Numbered from the stretch's first letter, positions 1 to 8,800 are shown. The stretch is 64,000 bases of DNA from Sphingorhabdus lacus (GCF_009768975.1 NZ_CP035733.1:1612001-1676000), one strand, 5' to 3'. A program made the numbers and translations. The notes: generated by a model from the letters alone, not told the origin.

Positions 1-689
1 CCGGTACGTGTATCTTCTTTCCGGTTGCCGCGCGTACTAAGATAATAACCCATCGCCGGATTGAGGGTCACATCCTCAAGCAATTTACGGAAATTTCCAA
101 AGGCGTTGGAGTTCAGTTGATCCCAGAAAAAGGCAATTGCCTGTGCGCGCCAACTGAAGTCCAGTCCCGTCAGCGACACGACAAAAAACTCGGACAGCGC
201 CAACGCGACGCGTTTGCGGACGCCGTTTGCGTCGGACATGAGCTGGTTCCAGATCATGTAGTCGCCGGGATATTCATTATCGAAGAAATTGTCGGCGGTA
301 ACCTGATCATAGCCGCGCGACGCCAGCCATGCCACACCGGTCTGGTTGATCGGTGCATCCATCTGGGCGTTTAGCCAGGGTTCGTAGCCGATTGATTTGA
401 TGTTGCTGATCTCCGCCTCGCTGACGGATAGGCTGGATTTCAGAATGAACCGTGATGCTTGGGCGTCGGTGGACGGTTTTGGAACTTGTGCTGTCGGCGG
501 AGGGGTTGTGGACGAACCACCTCCCGCGCCACCGCCGCCGCACGCCGCCACCAGCAATGATGCCGCAGGCAGCGCATATACATAGGGTGAAGTCTGTGCC
601 GGAACCTCGGCCAACGCCGGAACAACATCGTCCGGCATTTCAATTTCTGACGCCCCCTCAAGGCAAATCTGATGCAGTGCTTCCTTCAT
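1..689 (-). CDS. DUF1800 family protein (3' end outside window)
   Basis: This is the first 229 codons of a reading frame that leaves the left edge without a stop. After a hydrophilic N-terminus comes a hydrophobic stretch ending in VAAC (Cys50), then a Gly/Ser/Pro/Thr linker, then sequence typical of DUF1800 proteins (SRFILKSS, MIWNQLM, RKRVALALSEFFVVS). The ATG is preceded by a GGCGGGAT purine tract. DUF1800 proteins are large, usually exported and of unknown function, often encoded next to a DUF1501 gene; that neighbour would lie outside the window. The gene is divergent from the virB operon, with a 195 bp gap. The family call is from recall of the sequence pattern. Confidence 0.78.
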   Translation of the reverse strand, partial: MKEALHQICLEGASEIEMPDDVVPALAEVPAQTSPYVYALPAASLLVAACGGGGAGGGSSTTPPPTAQVPKPSTDAQASRFILKSSLSVSEAEISNIKSIGYEPWLNAQMDAPINQTGVAWLASRGYDQVTADNFFDNEYPGDYMIWNQLMSDANGVRKRVALALSEFFVVSLTGLDFSWRAQAIAFFWDQLNSNAFGNFRKLLEDVTLNPAMGYYLSTRGNRKEDTRT

Positions 690-884
690 ATCCCGCCCTC
701 GCCAAATTGACGAAAGCGAGACCCGAAAATGCCGGACCCGGTTTCGTCATTAACGGTCTGCTATGGGACATTGCTCAAGAGATAGTTTCGGGAGGTGGTA
801 AATCCCCGTTAAGCGTGTTTTTTCGACGATATGGATTAGTAAATATAAACCATTTATCAACCTGTGGCATCTACCCCTTTTGCC

Positions 885-1496
885 ATGGTCATAAGTCGCA
901 TCCTTCCTACGGTTTTCGTACTTTGCGGAGCCTTGGCAACACCCCATGCCGCCCGAGCCGAAGTGTTCGAGCTGGCGAGCAATGGCAATTTTGTTCAAAT
1001 TTCGCGCCCGGCATGGACGCCTGAACCGGCGTTGGTGCCCGATTATGTGGGCGCAGAAATCGTCGCACCGACCCAAATGCCGTCGCCGCCCACGGGAACC
1101 GTACGCCAGCATATCCAGCATGCCGCCGCCAAATATGGCATCAGCAGCGATCTGGTCGACGCGGTCGCGTGGCAGGAATCACGCTATAACCCACGCGCCC
1201 GGTCCTCCGCCGGGGCAATTGGCGTGATGCAGTTGATGCCCGGTACTGCGCGTACGCTGGGCGTAACCAACCCACATGACGTCCGCCAGAATGTCGCAGG
1301 TGGTACAGCCTATCTCCGTCAGCAGCTTGAACGCTTTGGCAATAACGTTCCCCTCGCCCTCGCCGCCTATAATGCGGGACCGGGCGCGGTGATGAAATAT
1401 GGCGGGATACCGCCCTATCGCGAAACGCAGAATTATGTCCGCCAGATCATGCGCAGGCTGTCTGCCATTTCGCTCCAGCGTAACTCCTATGAATGA
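885..1496 (+). CDS. virB1: VirB1-like lytic transglycosylase
   Basis: A 203-residue periplasmic peptidoglycan lytic transglycosylase of the SLT/VirB1 type, expected to open the wall locally for the secretion machine. Residues 1-25 form a signal peptide ending ARA. The SLT domain carries the catalytic Glu98 in WQESRY, followed by GVMQLMPGTA and ALAAYNAGPGAV, the three hallmark blocks. I chose the ATG at 885 because it gives a clean signal peptide; an in-frame GTG at 864 is possible, and neither has a strong ribosome binding site. It is the first gene of the virB operon, 7 bp before virB2. Confidence 0.88.
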   Translation: MVISRILPTVFVLCGALATPHAARAEVFELASNGNFVQISRPAWTPEPALVPDYVGAEIVAPTQMPSPPTGTVRQHIQHAAAKYGISSDLVDAVAWQESRYNPRARSSAGAIGVMQLMPGTARTLGVTNPHDVRQNVAGGTAYLRQQLERFGNNVPLALAAYNAGPGAVMKYGGIPPYRETQNYVRQIMRRLSAISLQRNSYE

Positions 1497-1503
1497 GGCC
1501 AGC

Positions 1504-1827
1504 ATGTCGATGACGAAGTTCAAAGCAAAATTTTCCGCACTAGCCGCATTGACCGCTGCCTTACCCCAAGCGGCACTGGCGCAAACCGCCGTCGCCGATC
1601 CGCAAGGATCAGGCCCTATCGTCAATGCCCTGAACTGGATGCAAGGCACTCTGTTGGGCAATGTGGCAACTACAGCAGCCGTCATCGCGGTCGCTGTTGT
1701 CGGCATGATGATGCTGACTGGCCGGATGAACTGGCGCTTTGGCACAACGGTCATCGTGGGTTGCTTCGTCCTGTTCGGGGCGACTGCCATTGTTTCGGGG
1801 ATCCGTGTCGCCGCAATCGGGGGCTAA
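1504..1827 (+). CDS. virB2: VirB2/TrbC family pilin subunit
   Basis: A 107-residue protein with the VirB2 layout: a long signal peptide ending in AALAQ, a short periplasmic segment, then two hydrophobic helices (TTAAVIAVAVVGMMML and TTVIVGCFVLFGATAI) separated by a short basic loop with GRMNWR. VirB2 proteins are the major pilin of type IV secretion systems. The ATG at 1504 follows an ATGAGG purine tract by a few bases; an in-frame ATG at 1489 overlaps the virB1 stop and is less likely. The position right after virB1 and 3 bp before virB3 supports the call. Confidence 0.87.
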   Translation: MSMTKFKAKFSALAALTAALPQAALAQTAVADPQGSGPIVNALNWMQGTLLGNVATTAAVIAVAVVGMMMLTGRMNWRFGTTVIVGCFVLFGATAIVSGIRVAAIGG

Positions 1828-1830
1828 TCA

Positions 1831-2115
1831 ATGACTCCGCTAAACCGCACGCCTGTTTTTCGCGCTCTGACCCAGCCGCAGATGTTTGCGGGCGTGACCT
1901 ATAGCTATTTCATCATCAACCTGATCGTGACGACGGAAATCTTCCTCATCAGCGGGTCCTTTTGGGCGATACCCGCCGCCGTCCTGATCCACGCCATCGG
2001 CTACATGGCCTGTTTGCGCGAACCCCGCATCTTTGACCTCTGGATTACCAAGGTCAGCCGTTGCGGCCGGACGCGTACGCACGATCTGTGGCGCTGCAAC
2101 AGCTATCGGCCCTAA
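1831..2115 (+). CDS. virB3: VirB3 family inner-membrane protein
   Basis: A 94-residue protein starting MTPLNRTPVFRALTQPQMFAGV, the conserved VirB3/TrbD N-terminus, followed by two closely spaced membrane segments and a basic C-terminal tail (LWITKVSRCGRTRTHD). VirB3 is a small inner-membrane component that works with VirB4 in pilus assembly. It lies 3 bp after virB2 and 3 bp before virB4, the universal order in VirB-type clusters. Confidence 0.9.
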   Translation: MTPLNRTPVFRALTQPQMFAGVTYSYFIINLIVTTEIFLISGSFWAIPAAVLIHAIGYMACLREPRIFDLWITKVSRCGRTRTHDLWRCNSYRP

Positions 2116-2118
2116 CCT

Positions 2119-4545
2119 ATGAAGCTATCTTCGCAAAAACTTGCCAAGTTGGACCCGCGCGCCGGGGACCGTTTGCCCTATGCCGGCCATGTCAATGACC
2201 ATACATTGGCCACCCGCAATGGCGAGCTGATCCAGATGATCCAGATCGACGGTATCGCGTTTGAAACCGCCGATAGCGAAACACTGAACCACATGGCCGC
2301 CGTGCGCGATGTCGTGATGCGCGGCATCGCCAATTCCAATTTGATGCTCTATTGCCATGTCATCCGGCGCCGTGTGGCCGCCGAATTGACGACGCCCCAG
2401 CCCGAGGGCTTTGCCCGCGACCTCGACGCTGCATGGCAGGAGCGGTTGCGCGGCAAACAGCTTTATATCAACGACATCATTCTGATGCTGGTCCGCCGAC
2501 CCGCCCGTGGCAAGGTCGGCTTTGTCGAACGGCTAACCAAATGGGGTAGCGGCAAGCGCTCGCCGGAAGAGAAGCTTGCCGAACAGGCCCGCGAACTGCG
2601 CGAACTGGACAGCGCACGCACCAATCTTCTGTCCGCACTCAGCCGCTATGGCCCGCGCGTTCTGGAACGCTATCAGGGTGCGAGCGGCATCTGTTCCGAA
2701 CCTCTCGAAATTTTGTCGGCATTGTACAATAGCGAAATGCAGCCGTTGCTAGAACCCACGGGCGATGCCGGACAGTATCTGCCTTATAAGCGCATCAGCT
2801 TTGGCCTTGATGCGCTGCATCTGAAGGGATCAAGTGCGGAGACATCGCGCTTTGGCGCAATCGTGTCGATCAAGGACTATCCCGCCACGACCAGCCCGGG
2901 CATGCTCGACAATTTGCTGCGCCTGCCGCACGAACTGACGCTGACCGAAAGCTTTGCCTTTGTGGACCGGCAGATTGCCGACGAACGGATCGGATTGGCG
3001 TTGCGCCGTTTGCGGGCGGCGTCCGATGAAACCACCACTTTGCGGCAGGGTCTGCTGGGTGCAAAAGATGAGCTGACCGGTGGTGCAGCCGCCTATGGCG
3101 AGCATCATTTAAGCGTCCATGTCCGCGCCGGCAGCCTGCCCGCGCTCGACGCCGCGGTTGCCGATGTGCAGGCATCGCTCGCCGACATTGGTGCGGTATC
3201 GGTGCGCGAAGATCTCAATCTGGAAAGCGCCTTCTGGGGCCAGTTTCCGGGCAATGCAGAATTCATCGCCCGCAAGGCGCTCGTTTCGACCGCCAATCTG
3301 TCGGGGCTGATCTCCCTGCATGGATTTCCTATCGGCGCACCAGCAGGCGGGCCATGGGGAGAGCCGATTACCGTGCTCGAAACCACATCAAGCACGCCCT
3401 ATTTCTTTAATTTGCACAGCGGCGATCTGGGCAACTTCACACTGATCGGTCCATCGGGATCGGGTAAGACGGTGGTGCTGAATTTCCTGATTGCCCAGTC
3501 GCAAAAGTTCAATCCGCGCACTTTCTTCTTCGACAAGGACCGGGGTGCGGAAATCTTCATTCGCTCTATTGGCGGCCATTATGATGTGCTGCGTCCGGGC
3601 AAGCCGACGGGTTTCAATCCGCTGCAACTGCCAAGCAACGCTGCCAACCAGGCGTTTTTGCGGCAATGGTTGTCGCAGATGCTGACGCCGATGGGCGGTC
3701 AGCTGACCGCCGATGAAAATGCGATCATTGCCAGCGCGGTCGAGGCCAATTTTGACCAGCCGATGGAGCACCGCCAGTTGCGCTACCTCGTTGAGCTTCT
3801 CGCCGGTGGCGCACGCCCTGTGCGTGGCGACCTCGCGTCGCGGCTTGCGCCTTGGTATGGTGCAGGCGAGCATGCGTGGCTGTTCGACAATGTACGGGAC
3901 GAGCTGAACCTTGATACCCGTACCGCCGGTTTCGACATGACATCGCTGCTCGACAATCCCGTGCTGCGGACCCCGGCGATGATGTATCTGTTCCACCGCG
4001 TGGACGAACGTCTGGACGGCACACCTTCGATGATCGTTATCGACGAAGGATGGAAGGCGTTGGACGATGAAATCTTTGTGCACCGCCTGAAAGACTGGAT
4101 GAAGACAATCCGGAAACGCAACGGCGTGGTCGGATTTGCAACCCAGAGCGCGAGCGATGCTATCGAAAGCAAGATCGCCGCGACCATCATCGAACAATCG
4201 GCCACGCAATTGTTCATGAGCAATCCCAAGGCGCAAGCCTCGGACTATTGCGACGGTTTCGGATTGACCGAACATGAGCTTGATCTCGTCCGCTCGCTGC
4301 CCGAACATTTGCGCTGCGTGCTGGTCAAGCAAAGCGGCAACAGCGTTGTTGCCCGCCTCGATATGGGTGACATGCCCGATGCGATGACCGTCCTGTCCGG
4401 CCGCGAAAGCAGCGTCCGCAAATTGGACGAACTGCGCGATGCCCATGGTGATGCGCCGTCTGACTGGATGCCGCAATTGTTGCAGGCCGCCGAAGAAGGC
4501 CCGTCGGCCTTGTGGCAAAACACCAAGACAGGAACGCGCGGCTGA
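2119..4545 (+). CDS. virB4: VirB4 family secretion ATPase
   Basis: An 808-residue ATPase that powers pilus assembly and substrate transfer at the inner membrane. The N-terminal half matches the CagE/TrbE/VirB domain. The C-terminal half is a RecA-like motor with Walker A GPSGSGKT at 444-451 and Walker B MIVIDEG at about 638-644. Length is normal for VirB4. The stop codon overlaps the virB6 start (TGATG), so the two are likely translationally coupled and no virB5 lies between them. Confidence 0.95.
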   Translation: MKLSSQKLAKLDPRAGDRLPYAGHVNDHTLATRNGELIQMIQIDGIAFETADSETLNHMAAVRDVVMRGIANSNLMLYCHVIRRRVAAELTTPQPEGFARDLDAAWQERLRGKQLYINDIILMLVRRPARGKVGFVERLTKWGSGKRSPEEKLAEQARELRELDSARTNLLSALSRYGPRVLERYQGASGICSEPLEILSALYNSEMQPLLEPTGDAGQYLPYKRISFGLDALHLKGSSAETSRFGAIVSIKDYPATTSPGMLDNLLRLPHELTLTESFAFVDRQIADERIGLALRRLRAASDETTTLRQGLLGAKDELTGGAAAYGEHHLSVHVRAGSLPALDAAVADVQASLADIGAVSVREDLNLESAFWGQFPGNAEFIARKALVSTANLSGLISLHGFPIGAPAGGPWGEPITVLETTSSTPYFFNLHSGDLGNFTLIGPSGSGKTVVLNFLIAQSQKFNPRTFFFDKDRGAEIFIRSIGGHYDVLRPGKPTGFNPLQLPSNAANQAFLRQWLSQMLTPMGGQLTADENAIIASAVEANFDQPMEHRQLRYLVELLAGGARPVRGDLASRLAPWYGAGEHAWLFDNVRDELNLDTRTAGFDMTSLLDNPVLRTPAMMYLFHRVDERLDGTPSMIVIDEGWKALDDEIFVHRLKDWMKTIRKRNGVVGFATQSASDAIESKIAATIIEQSATQLFMSNPKAQASDYCDGFGLTEHELDLVRSLPEHLRCVLVKQSGNSVVARLDMGDMPDAMTVLSGRESSVRKLDELRDAHGDAPSDWMPQLLQAAEEGPSALWQNTKTGTRG

Positions 4546-5792
4546 TGGCGAAATGCGCTGCCATAAACGCCACAGCAGGTTCGGCTGAAACCATGGTCAA
4601 CACCGTGGATTGCTACATGCAGTCGACGGTTCAGGCCGGTTACGCCAATTTGCTCGGCCCCGGTAGCGTGTTCGGCTATGCGCTGACAATCGCGCTTACC
4701 ATTTACGTCGCGATCGTCGGCTACCGCCTGATCTTCGGCCGTTCCTCGCTCAGCATGGGCGAAATGGCGCCGCGGATGCTGTTGATCGGCGCGGTGCTCG
4801 CGCTGACCAGCAATTGGGCAACCTACCAGATACTTGTCTACGATGTGCTCACCGACGGCCCGCAGGAAATTGTCAGCGCCGTCAATCCGTCCGCCGGACA
4901 GAGCAGCAGCGTCAACCAGCGCGTGGATATGCTGTCCGGGCGGATGGTCGATCTTGCCGATGCCTGGACCGAATTTGACGCACGCCCCGAAAATGCCGCG
5001 CCCGACGCCGCCATGCCGACCGAGGATAAGGACGAGGCCGAAGCGCTTCCCCCGACCGCAACGGGGATTACCGCGATCGTCGCGCCCAAGGATTCGCTCG
5101 GCCCCAATATGCTGATGCTCAGTGCGCTGTTGCTGGTGCTCGCTTCGGCAGGCGTGCTGGTGGTGGCGAAGATTATATTAGGGCTTCTCCTTCTTCTCGG
5201 ACCGCTCTTTGCGGTACTGGGGCTGTTCTCGGTGACACGCGGCCTAACGCTCGGCTGGGCGCGCGCCGCGGTTTTGATGGCGCTGGTCCCTGTCATGGCC
5301 ATCATGACGACCGCCGGATCGACCGCGTTGATCGAGCCTGTCTTGGCCGACATGTATGTCTCGGCAAGTCAGGGCGTCTTCTCGCTTCGCGCTGCGCTGA
5401 CGATCCTGGTGATCGTGCTGATCACGGTGGCGGTGGCGGTGCAGTTGTTCCGCATCGGCCGCACCATCGTCAGCGGATGGACCCTGTCCCTGCGTTCGAA
5501 TAGCACCGCAGATACTGTGCAGTCGCAAGGCGCACAGACCATCGCGACGGCTTCTGCGCCTGCCATGATCTACAATGAACGCATGCAGAGCATGGTCAGC
5601 GCCATCGAGCGGACCGCAAGCGTCACCGCAACCGACAGCGTTGCAAACCAGCGCGCCATCCTTTTGCCACATCGGGTAGAAACCGAAGGCCGCGCGCAAA
5701 GGGCGACCGAAATGAAAGCTGACCGCCGCATCACCCGAGGACGCGTCACCGCCGTCCGTGCCCCCATTAAAGCCGTCAGGAACGCCGCATGA
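4545..5792 (+). CDS. virB6: VirB6/TrbL family polytopic membrane protein
   Basis: A 415-residue protein with hydrophobic segments near 45-65, 85-105, 205-245, 255-280 and 295-320, a large periplasmic loop between the second and third, and a basic cytoplasmic tail. This is the VirB6 topology; VirB6 forms part of the inner-membrane translocation channel. Near the third segment, ILGLLLLLGPLFAVLGLF resembles the most conserved VirB6 region. The start is the ATG inside TGATG at the virB4 stop; the end overlaps virB9 by 4 bp. No virB7-type small lipoprotein gene or virB8 fits in this junction. Confidence 0.88.
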   Translation: MAKCAAINATAGSAETMVNTVDCYMQSTVQAGYANLLGPGSVFGYALTIALTIYVAIVGYRLIFGRSSLSMGEMAPRMLLIGAVLALTSNWATYQILVYDVLTDGPQEIVSAVNPSAGQSSSVNQRVDMLSGRMVDLADAWTEFDARPENAAPDAAMPTEDKDEAEALPPTATGITAIVAPKDSLGPNMLMLSALLLVLASAGVLVVAKIILGLLLLLGPLFAVLGLFSVTRGLTLGWARAAVLMALVPVMAIMTTAGSTALIEPVLADMYVSASQGVFSLRAALTILVIVLITVAVAVQLFRIGRTIVSGWTLSLRSNSTADTVQSQGAQTIATASAPAMIYNERMQSMVSAIERTASVTATDSVANQRAILLPHRVETEGRAQRATEMKADRRITRGRVTAVRAPIKAVRNAA

Positions 5793-6601
5793 CCGCCAAA
5801 TATCTCGCCCTGCTGTTCGCCAGCTTACCCCTTGCAACACCCGTATTGGCCCAGACGACGGAATCCGTGAAGGTCGCGCCCAATATCCGCTATGTCCATT
5901 ACGACCCCAATAGCGTGGTCCGCCTGACCGGACATACCGGCTATCAGATGACGCTGGAATTCGACGTGGGCGAACGGATCGAAACGGTCGGCCTTGGCGA
6001 TTCTTCCGGCTGGCAGGTGACGCCCAACGGGTCGGGCACCGTCATGTTCCTGAAGCCTGTGGGCATTCCGCGCACGACCAACATGTCGATCATTACGAAC
6101 ATGCGCCGCTATAATCTTGAGCTGGTCGCAAAATCCGGTCTGAAGGTCGCGCCGAGCCAGGTTACCTATGCCGTGCGGTTCACTTATCCGCAAAAGCCGG
6201 TGGACGAAGCCGCCAACGCCGCCGCCCCGCCGATCATCGCGACACCCCCTGAATTGTGGAACCGCGCCTACAGCTATGATGGCGCAAAGGCCAATGTGCC
6301 CGATCAGGTCTTTGACGACGGCAAAGCCACCTATTTCCGCTTCGCTGCGGGCGCGGCTACCCCCGCCATTTTCAGCATCACCCCCGATGCGGGCGAAAGC
6401 ATCGTCAACTTTGCGGTGCGCGGCCCCTATGTGGTGGTCGAACAGATCGCCCCGCAATTCGTCCTGCGGCACGGCAAGGAAGTGACCATCATTTTCAACG
6501 ATGCCTACGCCGCACCAACCCCCGGCGCGGATGCTCCGCGTGAACGGGCCAAAAAGAAGTGCGGCCTGTTCGGCTGCAAATCACGGGAGGCAAAACCATG
6601 A
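5789..6601 (+). CDS. virB9: VirB9/TrbG/CagX family outer core protein
   Basis: A 270-residue periplasmic protein with a signal peptide ending in VLAQ. VirB9 hallmarks are present: an N-terminal beta domain with IRYVHYDPNSVV and a C-terminal domain with ATYFRFA and VVEQIAPQFVLRHG. VirB9 forms the outer-membrane core complex with VirB7 and VirB10. The last residues are basic and carry two cysteines (KKKCGLFGCKS), which is interesting because no VirB7 partner is visible. It overlaps both virB6 and virB10 by 4 bp. Confidence 0.92.
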   Translation: MTAKYLALLFASLPLATPVLAQTTESVKVAPNIRYVHYDPNSVVRLTGHTGYQMTLEFDVGERIETVGLGDSSGWQVTPNGSGTVMFLKPVGIPRTTNMSIITNMRRYNLELVAKSGLKVAPSQVTYAVRFTYPQKPVDEAANAAAPPIIATPPELWNRAYSYDGAKANVPDQVFDDGKATYFRFAAGAATPAIFSITPDAGESIVNFAVRGPYVVVEQIAPQFVLRHGKEVTIIFNDAYAAPTPGADAPRERAKKKCGLFGCKSREAKP

Positions 6602-7704
6602 GTGTTCTGAAACCCGAAGGGACCGATCCCCGCACCTCAATGGAGCCGGGCGCGCTGGAAGATGCCAATGCGCCGGTCTTGTCGCCGGTTGCCATGCCGG
6701 CCGGATTGTCGCCCGGTATGAAGCTCGGCTTTGTAGGTATCGGCCTGCTCGGTATCCTCACCTTCACGACCCTGGCCTCCAGCCGGGGTGACGCAACACA
6801 AGCAGGCGCCAATCCGGCCCTGCCCGTGACGGCCAGTGTCATGCCGGTAGGCGGCGTGGTTCCCAAGCCTGTTCTGCTTCCCGGCCCGCCCGAGCTGCCG
6901 CCCCCCACGCTGATCCCGCCGCCACTGGACGTAACGGCTCCGGTCATGGGCGTTGTTGCGTCGCAGGTCCCGGGTGCCAACCGCCTGATGTCGCCGGGCG
7001 TCGTCGTCGATCTGACCAAGGGCGGCGCGGCTGCCCTACCGCCGACACCGGGACTGGCGGGCGTAAAGAATGACGACCTCAGCGCCGACGACAAATTCGC
7101 CGACCGCGTCGCTGCCGCAGAAAATGCGCCAGCGCGCGCAGTCCGCATTTCCAACAGCAGCTATACCGTGCCGCAGGGCGCAATCATCGCCGGTGTTCTG
7201 GAAACCGCCATCAACTCCGACCTTCCGGGCTATGTGCGCGCGGTGGTCAGCCGCGATGTCATGGGCTTTGACGGACGCCGGGTGCTGATCCCCAGTGGCA
7301 GCCGCCTGATCGGCCAATATCGTTCTGGCCTCGCAGCGGGTCAATCGCGCGCCTTCATTGTCTGGACTCGTCTGACTCGCCCGGACGGCGTCACCGTATC
7401 GCTGGGCTCGCCCGTCACGGACCCGCTGGGCCGCGCCGGTCTTGGCGGCAAGGTGGACAGCCATTTCCTCAAACGCTTCGGTTCGGCCATTCTGCTCTCG
7501 GTCGTGCAATCCGGCCTCGGTCTGTTGCAGCGCGGCGGCAATGATGTCGTCGTGCGCACCGCGGATGATGCGAAAAGCGTCGCCGGTATCGCATTACAGC
7601 GCGACATCAGCATCCCGCCCACGGTCAAAGTGGCCCAAGGCACCGCGATCCGCATTTTCATTGCCCGCGATCTCGATTTCTCCGGCACGGACGGCGGTTC
7701 GTAA
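6598..7704 (+). CDS. virB10: VirB10/TrbI family core protein
   Basis: A 368-residue VirB10 protein: a cytoplasmic N-terminus, one membrane helix at about 41-63, a proline-rich periplasmic linker (roughly 90-130, several PPP/PPT runs), then the C-terminal TrbI barrel domain with the VPQGAIIAGVLETAINSDLPG and LIPSGSRLIGQY blocks. VirB10 spans both membranes and links inner-membrane energy to the outer pore. The ATG at 6598 follows GGGAGG and overlaps the virB9 stop; the stop overlaps the virB11 start (TAATG). Confidence 0.94.
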   Translation: MSVLKPEGTDPRTSMEPGALEDANAPVLSPVAMPAGLSPGMKLGFVGIGLLGILTFTTLASSRGDATQAGANPALPVTASVMPVGGVVPKPVLLPGPPELPPPTLIPPPLDVTAPVMGVVASQVPGANRLMSPGVVVDLTKGGAAALPPTPGLAGVKNDDLSADDKFADRVAAAENAPARAVRISNSSYTVPQGAIIAGVLETAINSDLPGYVRAVVSRDVMGFDGRRVLIPSGSRLIGQYRSGLAAGQSRAFIVWTRLTRPDGVTVSLGSPVTDPLGRAGLGGKVDSHFLKRFGSAILLSVVQSGLGLLQRGGNDVVVRTADDAKSVAGIALQRDISIPPTVKVAQGTAIRIFIARDLDFSGTDGGS

Positions 7705-8696
7705 TGAACATGATGACCCCGCTTTCGGGGAGTGGCGGCAATGTCTACCTCAACAGCTACCTCGCGCCTTTTGAGGCGTGGCTGGCGGCGGACGATGTCA
7801 CCGAGATTTTGGTCAACCAACCGCACGAAGTCTGGGTCGAGCGCATGGGCGCGGACGAGATGGAGTGCCATGACGCGCCCGCCATTGATGCGCAGCTGCT
7901 CGAACGTCTTGCGCAACAGGTGGCACGGATAAGCCATCAGGGCATCAACCGCGAAAGCCCCCTTTTGGCGGCCATCCTGCCGGGCGGCGCGCGTATCCAG
8001 ATTGTCCTGCCACCCGCCACACGCGGATCGGTCGCCATAGCGATCCGCAAACATGTGCTGCATGATATGACCGTAGACGGATATCTGGCGCAATGCCGCA
8101 CGGGTTCGCTGAACGCAGCGAAATCCGAACTGTCTTTATCGGCGTTGCTCGAAAAAGGCGATGTATCCACCTTCCTGAAAAAGGCGGTGGCCATGCGCAA
8201 AACCATATTGCTGTCGGGCGGAACGTCGTCGGGGAAAACCACCCTCCTCAACGCCCTGCTGAAGGAAATCCCGCAAAACGAGCGTGTCATCGCCATCGAA
8301 GACACCCCCGAGATCAAGCTCGGCCGCAACAATTCCATCGGCCTCGTCGCGGTATCGGGCGATCAGGGCGAAGCGCGGGTAACCATCGAAGAACTGATGC
8401 GCGCATCCTTGCGCATGCGTCCGGACCGGTTGATCGTAGGCGAGCTACGAGGTGCCGAAACAGTCACTTTCCTGCGCGCCATAAACACTGGCCATCCCGG
8501 CTCGATCAGCACCATCCATGCGAGCACAACGGAAGGCGCGTTCGAACAACTGGCGCTGATGTGCATGCAGGCCGACCTCGGCCTCGGCCGCAACGAGACA
8601 ATTGATTATGCACGGTCCATGATCGACATCATCGTGCAGCTCGACCGGAAGAACGGGCAACGTTCCATCGCGGATATCCAGTTCAAGGGCGATTGA
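7704..8696 (+). CDS. virB11: VirB11 family hexameric secretion ATPase
   Basis: A 330-residue traffic ATPase. The N-terminal domain carries EILVNQPHEVWVE; the motor domain has Walker A GGTSSGKT at 172-179, the Asp box IAIEDTPEI, Walker B with LRMRPDRLIVGELRG, and the His box TGHPGSISTIHA. VirB11 switches the machine between pilus building and transfer. It is the last gene of the operon; the next feature is the opposing tRNA-Arg gene 27 bp away. No virD4 coupling ATPase follows. Confidence 0.95.
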   Translation: MNMMTPLSGSGGNVYLNSYLAPFEAWLAADDVTEILVNQPHEVWVERMGADEMECHDAPAIDAQLLERLAQQVARISHQGINRESPLLAAILPGGARIQIVLPPATRGSVAIAIRKHVLHDMTVDGYLAQCRTGSLNAAKSELSLSALLEKGDVSTFLKKAVAMRKTILLSGGTSSGKTTLLNALLKEIPQNERVIAIEDTPEIKLGRNNSIGLVAVSGDQGEARVTIEELMRASLRMRPDRLIVGELRGAETVTFLRAINTGHPGSISTIHASTTEGAFEQLALMCMQADLGLGRNETIDYARSMIDIIVQLDRKNGQRSIADIQFKGD

Positions 8697-8723
8697 GCCG
8701 GTCTGTCTTTATTGTTGGAACGT

Positions 8724-8800
8724 TGGTGCACCCAACTGGATTCGAACCAGTGGCCCCCAGATTAGGAATCTGATGCTCTATCCTGCTGAGCTATGGGTGC
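8724..8800 (-). tRNA. tRNA-Arg (anticodon CCT)
   Basis: A 77-nt cloverleaf including an encoded CCA. The acceptor stem GCACCCA pairs with TGGGTGC; the D arm has AGCTCAGC; the anticodon loop TTCCTAATC places CCT (AGG codons) at 8764-8766; the T loop is TTCGAAT. The 3' end points toward virB11, and tRNA 3' ends are common integration points for mobile elements. Confidence 0.97.

Noticed and set aside
3388-4518. A 376-residue open frame on the minus strand opposite virB4
   Set aside because: Shadow of virB4; the Walker motifs on the plus strand prove the plus frame.
1-8800. The VirB region as a complete integrative conjugative element
   Set aside because: No relaxase, coupling protein, integrase or att repeat is seen, so only a remnant or a non-conjugative system can be argued.
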